Of a stretch of DNA of 5,952 bases, positions 1 through 5,558 are shown piece by piece. The translations under genes were made by a program, and so were the position numbers. The stretch comes from a bacterium (GTDB taxonomy: Bacteria > Ratteibacteria > UBA8468 > B48-G9 > JAFGKM01). The DNA lies in assembly GCA_026416755.1 (NCBI GenBank), contig JAOAEP010000073.1, positions 1-5,952 on the forward strand, given 5' to 3'. The notes under the pieces were generated by a model, which saw nothing but the letters and a program-made list of their open reading frames with translations, searched no databases and was not told the DNA's origin. Every line of letters starts with the position of its first letter. Position 1 is the first letter of the stretch.

Positions 1-468
1 AGGTTTTTCTATTTCTTTATCTTTTAATCTGAATTCACAAAATGGTTTAGTCCTAGTTATTTCAATTTCACCTATATGTTCATTAATCTTTATTTCAATT
101 TTTTTCTCATTTATTATATTTATCTTGCCATTTAAAATTTCGAAATTTCTTTTTTTTAGAAATTCGAGGATAAATTTAGAGATTATTTCAGGGTCTATCT
201 TTCTATATATTTTATCTCCGATTATTATATATTCTTTTTTCCCTTCATTAAAATTCAAAATTTTTTCAATTTTAACTGGATAAACTTTAACAGTAATTTC
301 TTCATTCCTATTTATTGTTGCTTTATATTCTCTATTAAAAAGATCAAAATATCTGAAATTTTCTCTAAAAGGATTCCAACTCCAAGTCAGTTCTTTTATT
401 ATTTTAGTATTATTCAATTTTCCTATAGTTTCTATTGCTTTTTCAATTTTCTCAATTTTTTTTCTCAT
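1..468 (-). CDS. Hypothetical protein, N-terminal 156 residues (runs off left edge)
   Basis: The minus-strand frame stays open for 156 codons from the ATG at 468 to the window edge. That is notable in sequence this AT-rich, where stop codons are frequent by chance, so I take it as a real gene. It is missing its C-terminus. An in-frame stop lies at 507-505, and the ATG at 468 is the first and only ATG, so the start is fairly secure. There is no clear SD site, only an A-rich leader. The protein starts MRKKIEKIEK and is rich in Lys, Ile, Glu and Asn. An aromatic patch, TWSWNPFRENFRYFDLF, lies at about residues 28-44, followed by alternating charged/hydrophobic stretches that look like beta strands with one helix (about 94-107). 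I see no signal peptide, membrane segment or known catalytic motif, so it is probably cytoplasmic. I do not recognise the family. It is transcribed divergently from the oxidoreductase at 570. Confidence 0.75.
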   Translation of the reverse strand, partial: MRKKIEKIEKAIETIGKLNNTKIIKELTWSWNPFRENFRYFDLFNREYKATINRNEEITVKVYPVKIEKILNFNEGKKEYIIIGDKIYRKIDPEIISKFILEFLKKRNFEILNGKINIINEKKIEIKINEHIGEIEITRTKPFCEFRLKDKEIEKP

Positions 469-497
469 ATTTTTAATTTTTCTTTTTATTTGAAAAT

Positions 498-520
498 TGT
501 CAAGTCAAAAAATATTGACA
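498..520. promoter_or_regulatory. Dyad TGTCAA-N11-TTGACA in the divergent gap
   Basis: TGTCAA at 498-503 and TTGACA at 515-520 are exact inverted repeats with 6-bp arms and an 11-bp spacer. The right arm is the -35 hexamer of the plus-strand promoter. The left arm reads TTGACA on the minus strand, about 30 bp upstream of the divergent gene's ATG, but I find only a poor -10 for it (AAAATT at 480-475). It may be a regulator binding site or back-to-back -35 elements. The arms are short, so chance is possible. Confidence 0.3.
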
Positions 521-542
521 TTTTTTTTAAAAAATATATATT
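515..542 (+). promoter_or_regulatory. Sigma-70-type promoter for the 570-2365 operon
   Basis: A perfect -35 TTGACA (515-520) is followed by a 16-bp T/A-rich spacer and a -10 TATATT (537-542, five of six consensus bases). Transcription would start near 549-550, about 20 nt before the ATG at 570. It should drive the oxidoreductase and the isomerase/epimerase as one transcript. Confidence 0.6.
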
Positions 543-548
543 TTAAAA

Positions 549-567
549 AAAATTCCTAAGGAATTTT
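549..567. promoter_or_regulatory. 19-bp perfect palindrome at the predicted transcription start, containing the SD site
   Basis: AAAATTCCT-A-AGGAATTTT is a perfect inverted repeat with 9-bp arms around one base. It starts at the predicted +1 and contains the only SD-like sequence of the downstream gene (AAGGA, 558-562, 7 nt before the ATG at 570). Its position is typical of a repressor operator. In RNA it could also fold as a 7-bp stem with a 5-nt loop (CTAAG) that overlaps the SD. Which of the two applies cannot be told from sequence alone. Confidence 0.5.
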
Positions 568-569
568 AT

Positions 570-1589
570 ATGATAAGAGTTAAATGTGCAGTAATTGGAA
601 CAGGTATCTTTGGTGAAGTACATGTGCATACATATAAGAAATATGAGAAAGCAGAACTTGTTAAAATATGTGATATAAATGAAAAGAGGGCGAAGGAAAT
701 AAGTGAAAAATATGAAGTAGAATATACAACTGATTATAAAGAAATAGCGAATGATAATGAGATAGAAGCAGTTTCTGTTTGTACTCCTGATTTTGCTCAT
801 AAAGAAATAGTTTGCGAAATGTTAAAAAATGGTAAAAATGTTCTTGTTGAAAAACCAATGGCAACAAGTGTTGAAGATGCAGAAAGTATGGTAGAAGAAG
901 CAAAAAAATCTAATAAAATCCTTATGACAGATTTTCATAATAGATTTAATCCGTATTTTGTGAATATAAAAGAAAGTTTTGATAAAGGAGAAGTGGGTGA
1001 TATCTCATTTATTTATACAAGATTAAGTGATAGAATAGATGTGCCTTTAAAATGGTTTTCATGGTCAGAGAAATCAGGGCCTCATTGGTTTTTACTTCCT
1101 CATTTAGTTGACCTTGTGTGTTGGTTTGCAAATTCATTACCTAAAAAAATCTTTGCAATAGGGAAAAAAGGTGTTTTGTCTAATTGGGGAATTAATACAT
1201 ATGATACAGTTTCTGCAATTTTAGATTTTGAGAGTTTTTATGCTACAATTGAGACATCTTGGATTATTCCTGAAAGTTGGCCTTGTATTGTTGATTTTTA
1301 TTTTAAACTTGAAGGTAGTAAAGGTAGATTGATTGTGGATATGAATGAACAGGTTAACAAAATTTCTTCAGATATAAAAAAAGGTATATTTTTTCCAATG
1401 ATAATTGGCTATTTTCCTATTTATAACAAACCATTTGGATTTGCTACTTTACCGATACAACATTTTATTGATTGTATTTATGAAAATAAAAAACCTTTGA
1501 TTACTATTGAAGATGGTCTTAATAATGTTAAAATAATAGAGAAAATTGTCAGTTCAATTGAAAAAGGAGAGATTGTTAAGTTTATTTGA
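570..1589 (+). CDS. Gfo/Idh/MocA-family NAD(P)-dependent oxidoreductase
   Basis: This 339-residue cytoplasmic enzyme should oxidise or reduce a hydroxyl of a sugar, sugar acid, inositol or glycoside using bound NAD(H) or NADP(H). The N-terminal Rossmann fold shows GTGIFG (residues 10-15) and D35 at the end of strand 2, where an acidic residue usually binds the adenosine ribose and favours NAD. The family signature EKP is at 94-96, with K95 the expected catalytic lysine. The C-terminal substrate domain has HLVD at 178-181, matching the usual HxxD pair. Length is normal for the family. The ATG at 570 has AAGGA 7 nt upstream. The stop is 11 bp before the next ATG, so the two are co-transcribed, and pairing with a TIM-barrel epimerase is common for this family. 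The family call is secure; the substrate is unknown. Confidence 0.93.
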   Translation: MIRVKCAVIGTGIFGEVHVHTYKKYEKAELVKICDINEKRAKEISEKYEVEYTTDYKEIANDNEIEAVSVCTPDFAHKEIVCEMLKNGKNVLVEKPMATSVEDAESMVEEAKKSNKILMTDFHNRFNPYFVNIKESFDKGEVGDISFIYTRLSDRIDVPLKWFSWSEKSGPHWFLLPHLVDLVCWFANSLPKKIFAIGKKGVLSNWGINTYDTVSAILDFESFYATIETSWIIPESWPCIVDFYFKLEGSKGRLIVDMNEQVNKISSDIKKGIFFPMIIGYFPIYNKPFGFATLPIQHFIDCIYENKKPLITIEDGLNNVKIIEKIVSSIEKGEIVKFI

Positions 1590-1596
1590 AAGGAGG
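1590..1596 (+). promoter_or_regulatory. Strong SD site that fixes the start at 1601
   Basis: AAGGAGG lies 4 nt before the ATG at 1601. A longer reading from the TTG at 1586 would translate this SD as Lys-Gly-Gly and overlap the previous stop. The ATG directly after the SD gives the family-like N-terminus MKLGIV, so 1601 is the better start. Confidence 0.8.
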
Positions 1597-1600
1597 GAAA

Positions 1601-2365
1601 ATGAAACTTGGAATTGTTACATATATGATTGCTGCAGAATGGGATTTAGATACGATTATAAAAAAATGTGAAGAACTTGGATATGAAGGAGTTGAACTAA
1701 GAACGCAACATAAACATAATGTAGAAGCAAATTTAACCAAAAGTCAGAGAGAAATAGTTAGAAAAAAATTTGAAAATTCCTCTGTTAAACTTGTTGGACT
1801 TGGAACAATTTTTGAATATCACAGTCCAGATAAAGAAATTTTAAAGAAAAACATAGAAGGGACAAAGGAATATGTGATACTTGCAAAAGATGTAGGAGCA
1901 GAAGGAGTGAAGGTAAGGCCGAATGCTTTTCCAGAAGGAGTTTCTAAAGAAAAAACAATAGAGCAAATAGGGAAATCGTTAAGAGAGGTTTCTTCTTTTG
2001 CTTATGATTATGGGATAAAAATAAGGCTTGAAGTGCATGGACACCAAACTTCAAATCCTATATTTATAAAACAAATGATAGATATAGCAGACCATCCAAA
2101 TTGTTATGTATGTTGGAATTCAAATATGACCGATTTAGATGAAAATGGTTCTATTGAGAAAAACTTTAATTTACTGAAAGATAAAATTGATATTGTGCAT
2201 ATAAATGAACTTTGTAATGAGTATCCGTGGATTTCATTATTCAAACTACTTAAAGGAATAAACTTTAGAAATTTTTGTCTTGCTGAGGTATTGGCAAATC
2301 CAGAGCCAGAAAGATTTTTAAGATACTATAAAGCACTTTATGAAGCATATATCAGATTATCATAA
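1601..2365 (+). CDS. Sugar phosphate isomerase/epimerase-like TIM-barrel protein (xylose isomerase-like)
   Basis: This 254-residue protein belongs to the xylose-isomerase-like (AP endonuclease family 2) TIM-barrel superfamily. Members use a divalent metal to isomerise, epimerise or dehydrate sugars and keto-sugars. The start MKLGIVTYM is the typical first strand. YEGVELR (28-34) is strand 2. RLEVHGH (142-148) carries E144 as likely metal ligand, followed by CWNSN (171-175), VHINE (199-203, H200) and LAEV (227-230, E229). The third ligand position, usually Asp in a WDP-H type motif, is Asn here (N173). Some relatives share a WNSN form, so this probably marks a subgroup rather than a defect. 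It is co-transcribed with the upstream oxidoreductase, which suggests consecutive steps on one sugar. The family call is strong; reaction and substrate are not determined. Confidence 0.88.
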   Translation: MKLGIVTYMIAAEWDLDTIIKKCEELGYEGVELRTQHKHNVEANLTKSQREIVRKKFENSSVKLVGLGTIFEYHSPDKEILKKNIEGTKEYVILAKDVGAEGVKVRPNAFPEGVSKEKTIEQIGKSLREVSSFAYDYGIKIRLEVHGHQTSNPIFIKQMIDIADHPNCYVCWNSNMTDLDENGSIEKNFNLLKDKIDIVHINELCNEYPWISLFKLLKGINFRNFCLAEVLANPEPERFLRYYKALYEAYIRLS

Positions 2366-2391
2366 TTTAGCGGGGGAAATATTCTCAAACC

Positions 2392-2407
2392 TAAAAAGTG
2401 CTTTTTA
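2392..2407. promoter_or_regulatory. Short palindrome TAAAAAG-TG-CTTTTTA
   Basis: This perfect inverted repeat with 7-bp arms and a 2-bp centre lies between the stop at 2365 and the next promoter. A 2-nt loop and AT-only stem make it a poor intrinsic terminator. It is better read as a possible protein-binding site or a chance palindrome in AT-rich DNA. Confidence 0.2.
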
Positions 2408-2417
2408 TATAAAACTT

Positions 2418-2433
2418 ATAATTTGAAAATTAT
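2418..2433. promoter_or_regulatory. Palindrome ATAATTT-GA-AAATTAT overlapping a -35 box
   Basis: This is an inverted repeat with 7-bp arms and a 2-bp centre, the same geometry as the palindrome centred 26 bp upstream. It covers the -35 hexamer of the promoter for the gene at 2475, as a repressor site would. AT-rich palindromes arise easily by chance, so confidence is low. Confidence 0.25.
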
Positions 2434-2451
2434 TTTCTGATTGGTTATAAT
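2423..2451 (+). promoter_or_regulatory. Sigma-70-type promoter for the isomerase/epimerase at 2475
   Basis: TTGAAA (2423-2428, five of six), a 17-bp spacer and a perfect TATAAT (2446-2451) form a near-ideal promoter. Transcription would start near 2458, giving a leader of about 17 nt that contains the SD site AAGGAGG (2463-2469), 5 nt before the ATG. The gene at 2475 therefore has its own promoter despite following the upstream operon. Confidence 0.65.
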
Positions 2452-2474
2452 ATTTCAAAAACAAGGAGGGTAAG

Positions 2475-3440
2475 ATGAAATTAGGGGTATTTATAGTAGT
2501 TTTTGGAGGCAAAACATTGGATGAAGCGCTTGATAAGATAAAAGAATTAGGGCTAGATGCTGTAGAAATAGGAACGGGTAATTATCCAGGAGATGCTTTT
2601 TGTAAAGTTGAGCAATTACTTCAAGATGAAAATAAACTTAAGGAATTTAAAAAAGCAATAGAAAAAAGAGGTCTTGAAATTTCTGCTTTATCTTGTCATG
2701 GAAATCCTCTTCATCCAGACAAAAATATTTCTGAAGTTCATAGACAAGTTCAAAGGAATACAATTTTACTTGCTGAAAAACTAGGTATACCAAGAATAAT
2801 TACATTTTCAGGTTGTCCAGGAGATAGTGAAAATGCAAAATATCCTAATTGGGTTACTTGTCCTTGGCCACCTGATTTTTCAGATATTTTAAAATGGCAA
2901 TGGGAAAAAGTTGTAATCCCTTATTGGAAAGAAGAAGTAGAGTTTGCAAGAAAGCATAATGTTAAAGAAATATGTTTAGAAATGCATCCTGGTTTTGTTG
3001 TGTATAACCCGGAAACCCTTTTAAAATTAAGAGAGGCTTGTGGAGAAGAAATTGGAGCAAATTTTGACCCAAGTCATCTCTTTTGGCAAGGGATAGACCC
3101 TATTGCTGCTGTGAAAAAATTAAAGGGTGCAATATATCATGTTCATGCAAAAGATACTAAAATAAATCCATATACTTCAAGTATAAATGGAGTTCTTGAT
3201 ACTAAAACATATCTTGATGAAGAAAATAGGAGTTGGATATTTAGAACAGTTGGTTATGGACATGGATATGAATTTTGGAATGATTTTGTTTCTGCATTAA
3301 GAATGGCTGGATATGATGGGGTTTTGAGTATAGAACATGAAGATAGTTTAATGAGTGGAGAAGAAGGACTTAAAAAAGCAATTGAATTTTTGAAAAATGT
3401 ATTAATAAGAGAACCAAAACCAAAGGTATGGTGGACATAA
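2475..3440 (+). CDS. Sugar phosphate isomerase/epimerase-like TIM-barrel protein (YcjR/IolE-like superfamily)
   Basis: This 321-residue xylose-isomerase-like TIM-barrel enzyme should act on a sugar or keto-sugar with a divalent metal. Strand 1 is MKLGVFIVVF, strand 2 DAVEIG (28-33), strand 3 ISALSCHGNPLH (69-80). The metal-site motifs are well kept: CLEMHPG (167-173, E169 and H171), NFDPSH (196-201, D198 and H201), VHAKD (223-227, H224) and SIEHED (285-290, E287). This matches the Glu/Asp/His/Glu set of active relatives. An aromatic insertion at about 124-151 (NWVTCPWPPDF and following) and the tail KPKVWWT may shape the substrate pocket. Length is usual for the longer members of the superfamily. 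The ATG follows a strong SD. It differs clearly from the 254-residue protein upstream and is not a recent duplicate. Epimerisation or isomerisation of a keto-sugar is inferred, not shown. Confidence 0.92.
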   Translation: MKLGVFIVVFGGKTLDEALDKIKELGLDAVEIGTGNYPGDAFCKVEQLLQDENKLKEFKKAIEKRGLEISALSCHGNPLHPDKNISEVHRQVQRNTILLAEKLGIPRIITFSGCPGDSENAKYPNWVTCPWPPDFSDILKWQWEKVVIPYWKEEVEFARKHNVKEICLEMHPGFVVYNPETLLKLREACGEEIGANFDPSHLFWQGIDPIAAVKKLKGAIYHVHAKDTKINPYTSSINGVLDTKTYLDEENRSWIFRTVGYGHGYEFWNDFVSALRMAGYDGVLSIEHEDSLMSGEEGLKKAIEFLKNVLIREPKPKVWWT

Positions 3441-3442
3441 AT

Positions 3443-4492
3443 TTAATTTTTCAGGAGATTTAAATATTCTTTAGCAATTAAAAGGTCAACAAAAGCATCT
3501 TTTGCATCAGAAGGTGGTTTTATTTTTCCATTAATTGCATTTATAAAATTTAGTGCTTGTTGATACATTGCTGAAATATGAGGAAACTGTGGAATGAAAG
3601 TTAAAGGTGAGGGTTTATCTTTATAAATTTTGACCTTACCTGCTTTATTTGAAACAAGTGGTGCAGGAAGAGAAAGTTCAATATAACCATATTCAAAAGA
3701 AATAAAAACTTTTTCTTCCCATGAAATGGAAGTTTTATAAGGGGCCATTTCTATTATTCCAGGTATACCTGAATAACTTTCTACAACCATTAAAACCTTA
3801 GTTTTATCAGCAAATTTTACTTTAAAATTCTCCCCGAGCAAAAATCTCATAAGATTTATCTGATGAATGTAATAATTGACAAAATCAATATATTCCTTAA
3901 ATTCATTTTCATTCATATTTTTTGGTCTCGGATCAAATTTAATATTATCAGGTAGTGTTTCATCTGTCTTTATTAACTCATTAAATCCTCCTGCTATCCA
4001 GTCCCCTGGAGGCATTGTAATTCTTATGTATTTTAATTTCCCTATTTCGCCACTTTTTTTAAATTCTTCAATCTTTTCCTTTACATAAGTAGTTGCAAGG
4101 TCACTTCTTTTATGATATCCAACCATTATCCATGTTTTTGCTTTTTCAATAATCTCTAAGATTTTTTCTCCTATTTCAACTGAACTTGCAAGAGGCTTTT
4201 CTATGAAAACAGGTTTTTTTGCTTTTAAAATATCTTTTAAAATAACATAGTGTCTTGTAAATGGTTGTGATGCTACTATTCCATCAAAGTCCTCTTTTTC
4301 TATTAATTTATCAAAGTTATTATATATTTTTTTAATTCCATATCTTTCTGCTACTTTTTCTGCAAGTTTCTTTCTTATTTCACATATTGCAATAACCTCA
4401 CAATCAGGAATAATAACATAGTTTTTTAAATGTGCACATTGACCCATAGAACCAACACCAACAAATACAATTTTAACTTTTTTATTTTCCAT
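3443..4492 (-). CDS. Gfo/Idh/MocA-family NAD(P)-dependent oxidoreductase, second copy
   Basis: This 349-residue cytoplasmic sugar dehydrogenase is of the same superfamily as the gene at 570 but divergent in sequence. The Rossmann fold has GVGSMG (12-17) and E38 after strand 2, which favours NAD. The family signature IEKP ends at residue 100, with K99 the expected catalytic lysine. GYHKRSD (125-131) follows. The helix that normally carries HxxD reads YYIHQINLM, giving H210 and N213 in place of Asp. The ATG at 4492 has only a weak SD (AAGAGA) but a good promoter upstream. It converges on the isomerase gene with 2 bp between stop codons, so the two transcripts must overlap at their 3' ends. It is probably part of the same sugar pathway, though controlled separately. 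Substrate unknown. Confidence 0.92.
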   Translation of the reverse strand: MENKKVKIVFVGVGSMGQCAHLKNYVIIPDCEVIAICEIRKKLAEKVAERYGIKKIYNNFDKLIEKEDFDGIVASQPFTRHYVILKDILKAKKPVFIEKPLASSVEIGEKILEIIEKAKTWIMVGYHKRSDLATTYVKEKIEEFKKSGEIGKLKYIRITMPPGDWIAGGFNELIKTDETLPDNIKFDPRPKNMNENEFKEYIDFVNYYIHQINLMRFLLGENFKVKFADKTKVLMVVESYSGIPGIIEMAPYKTSISWEEKVFISFEYGYIELSLPAPLVSNKAGKVKIYKDKPSPLTFIPQFPHISAMYQQALNFINAINGKIKPPSDAKDAFVDLLIAKEYLNLLKN

Positions 4493-4502
4493 TTCTCTTA
4501 AT

Positions 4503-4531
4503 TTTACTTTTAATTTGTTTTCTTGTAAAAT
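4503..4531 (+). promoter_or_regulatory. Candidate promoter for glyQ, giving a near-leaderless mRNA
   Basis: TTTACT (4503-4508, four of six) is 17 bp from TAAAAT (4526-4531, five of six). Transcription would start at about 4538-4540, at or next to the glyQ ATG at 4540. This agrees with the absence of any SD site before that ATG. The -35 is weak, so confidence is moderate to low. Confidence 0.35.
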
Positions 4532-4557
4532 TATAAATTATGAAAAATTCGTTTCAA
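4530..4557 (-). promoter_or_regulatory. Sigma-70-type promoter for the minus-strand oxidoreductase
   Basis: On the minus strand TTGAAA (4557-4552), a 16-bp spacer and a perfect TATAAT (4535-4530) give a transcription start near 4523 and a leader of about 30 nt before the ATG at 4492. The -35 box lies inside the first codons of glyQ, and the -10 box overlaps the -10 of the candidate glyQ promoter on the other strand. Confidence 0.55.
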
Positions 4558-5397
4558 GATGTATGGAGGAAAATAGAGGATTTTTGGATAAAGAAAGGTT
4601 GTTTACTCTGGCATCCATATAATATTGAAGTTGGTGCTGGAACTTTAAATCCTGCCACATTTTTTGGTATAATAGGAAATAAAAAATGGAATGTTATATA
4701 TATTGAACCTTCTGTAAGACCTGCAGATGGAAGATATGGTGAAAATCCGGTTAGATTATATTTACATCATCAAATCCAAGTGATTATGAAACCTCCTCCT
4801 TTGAATATTCAGAAAATTTATCTTGATAGTTTAGAATATATTGGTATACGTGTAAAAGAACATGATATAAGGTTTATTGAAGATAATTGGGAAGCACCTA
4901 CACTTGGAGCATGGGGAGTTGGTTGGGAAGTTTGGTTAGATGGACTTGAAATTACGCAATTTACATATATGCAGCAGGCAGGTGGAATAGACCTAATTCC
5001 TCCCGCAGTTGAAATTACTTATGGACTTGATAGGATTGTTAATTTTTTACAAAATGAAAAAAATGTTTTCAATCTTTATTGGAATAAAGAAGTAAAATAT
5101 GGGGATATACATAAAGAGAGGGAAAAGGAATATTCAATTTATGCTTTTGAAATGGCAGATACAGGACTTTTATTTGAGTTATTTAATATGTTTGAAAAAG
5201 AAGCAGAAAATATACTAAATAAAGGACTTATATACCCTTCTTATGACTATATTTTAAAACTTTCACACATTTTTAATTTACTTGATTCAAGAAAAGCAAT
5301 AAGTGTAAGTGAAAGAGTTAGATATATTCAAAGGGTTAGAAAACTTGCAAATAAATGTGCTTCTCTTTACCTTGAAAAAGGCAAAGGTATAATATAA
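4540..5397 (+). CDS. glyQ: Glycine--tRNA ligase alpha subunit
   Basis: This is the class II catalytic alpha chain of the bacterial alpha2-beta2 glycyl-tRNA synthetase, which charges tRNA-Gly with glycine using ATP in the cytoplasm. At 285 residues it is full length (E. coli GlyQ is about 300). Diagnostic blocks are present in order: VGAGT (31-35), EPSVRPADGRYGENP (56-70), HDIRFIEDNWEAPTLGAWG (108-126), GWEVWLDGLEITQFTY (128-143), motif 3 EITYGLDRI (158-166), and near the C-terminus LLDSRKAISVSERVRYIQR. Conserved sequence begins within the first 15-20 residues, so the ATG at 4540 must be close to the true start, yet no SD site precedes it. The beta subunit gene glyS, usually directly downstream or fused, is not here; tRNA-Leu follows instead. 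GlyS must be encoded elsewhere, because the alpha chain needs it to bind and charge tRNA. Confidence 0.97.
   Translation: MKNSFQDVWRKIEDFWIKKGCLLWHPYNIEVGAGTLNPATFFGIIGNKKWNVIYIEPSVRPADGRYGENPVRLYLHHQIQVIMKPPPLNIQKIYLDSLEYIGIRVKEHDIRFIEDNWEAPTLGAWGVGWEVWLDGLEITQFTYMQQAGGIDLIPPAVEITYGLDRIVNFLQNEKNVFNLYWNKEVKYGDIHKEREKEYSIYAFEMADTGLLFELFNMFEKEAENILNKGLIYPSYDYILKLSHIFNLLDSRKAISVSERVRYIQRVRKLANKCASLYLEKGKGII
5366..5393 (+). promoter_or_regulatory. Candidate tRNA promoter inside the 3' end of glyQ
   Basis: TTTACC (5366-5371, four of six), a 16-bp spacer and a perfect TATAAT (5388-5393) predict a start near 5400, 20 nt before the mature tRNA. The whole promoter overlaps the last codons of glyQ. 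The tRNA could also be made by read-through from glyQ, since no terminator lies between them. Confidence 0.45.
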
Positions 5398-5419
5398 AAT
5401 TATTAAGGAAGATAATAAA

Positions 5420-5501
5420 GCCGGGATGGTGGAATTGGCAGACACGTACGTTTGAGGGGCGTATGGCATTTGCCGTGGGGGTTCGAGTCCCCCTCCCGGC
5501 A
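5420..5501 (+). tRNA. tRNA-Leu (anticodon GAG)
   Basis: This is an 82-nt type II tRNA. The acceptor stem pairs GCCGGGA (5420-5426) with TCCCGGC (5494-5500), with discriminator A at 5501. T8 and G9 follow, then a D stem GTG/CAC (5429-5431 with 5443-5445). The anticodon stem TACGT/GCGTA (5447-5451 with 5459-5463, one G-U pair) encloses loop TTGAGGG, with anticodon GAG at 5454-5456, reading CUC and CUU. The long variable arm GGC-ATTT-GCC (5465-5474) is typical of leucine tRNAs, as is discriminator A. The T arm is GGGGG-TTCGAGT-CCCCC (5477-5493). CCA is not encoded (ACT follows), so it must be added by tRNA nucleotidyltransferase. Confidence 0.97.
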
Positions 5502-5558
5502 CTTGAAAAATAAAGGAGAAATTGAAAACTTAATTAAGGAGAGGAAAAAATAGACCCA

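Noticed and set aside
543..903. Two minus-strand frames of 80-85 codons opposite the first oxidoreductase
   Set aside because: They lie within a clear Gfo/Idh/MocA gene on the other strand, show AT-driven Phe/Ile/Leu/Tyr-rich peptides and have no SD or family resemblance.
1586..1600. TTG start five codons upstream of the smaller isomerase
   Set aside because: It would translate the SD site itself and overlap the preceding stop; the ATG at 1601 follows the SD at a workable distance and matches the family N-terminus.
2392..2407. Intrinsic terminator after the first operon
   Set aside because: The stem is AT-only apart from one G-C pair, the loop is 2 nt, and no T tract follows beyond the stem itself.
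3876..4088. Plus-strand 70-codon frame
   Set aside because: It is antisense to the second oxidoreductase, with low-complexity Phe/Ser/Ile content and no conserved motif.
5287..5502. Minus-strand 71-codon frame with a GGGLEPPRQMPYAPQTYV-like N-terminus
   Set aside because: It is the antisense reading of tRNA-Leu and the 3' end of glyQ. Such peptides are a familiar false gene call over leucine tRNAs.
5522..5553. Ten-codon ATT-started reading frame after an AAAGGAG sequence
   Set aside because: ATT starts are very rare, the frame is tiny and there is no sign of conservation. The SD-like purine runs here are common in this AG-rich strand.
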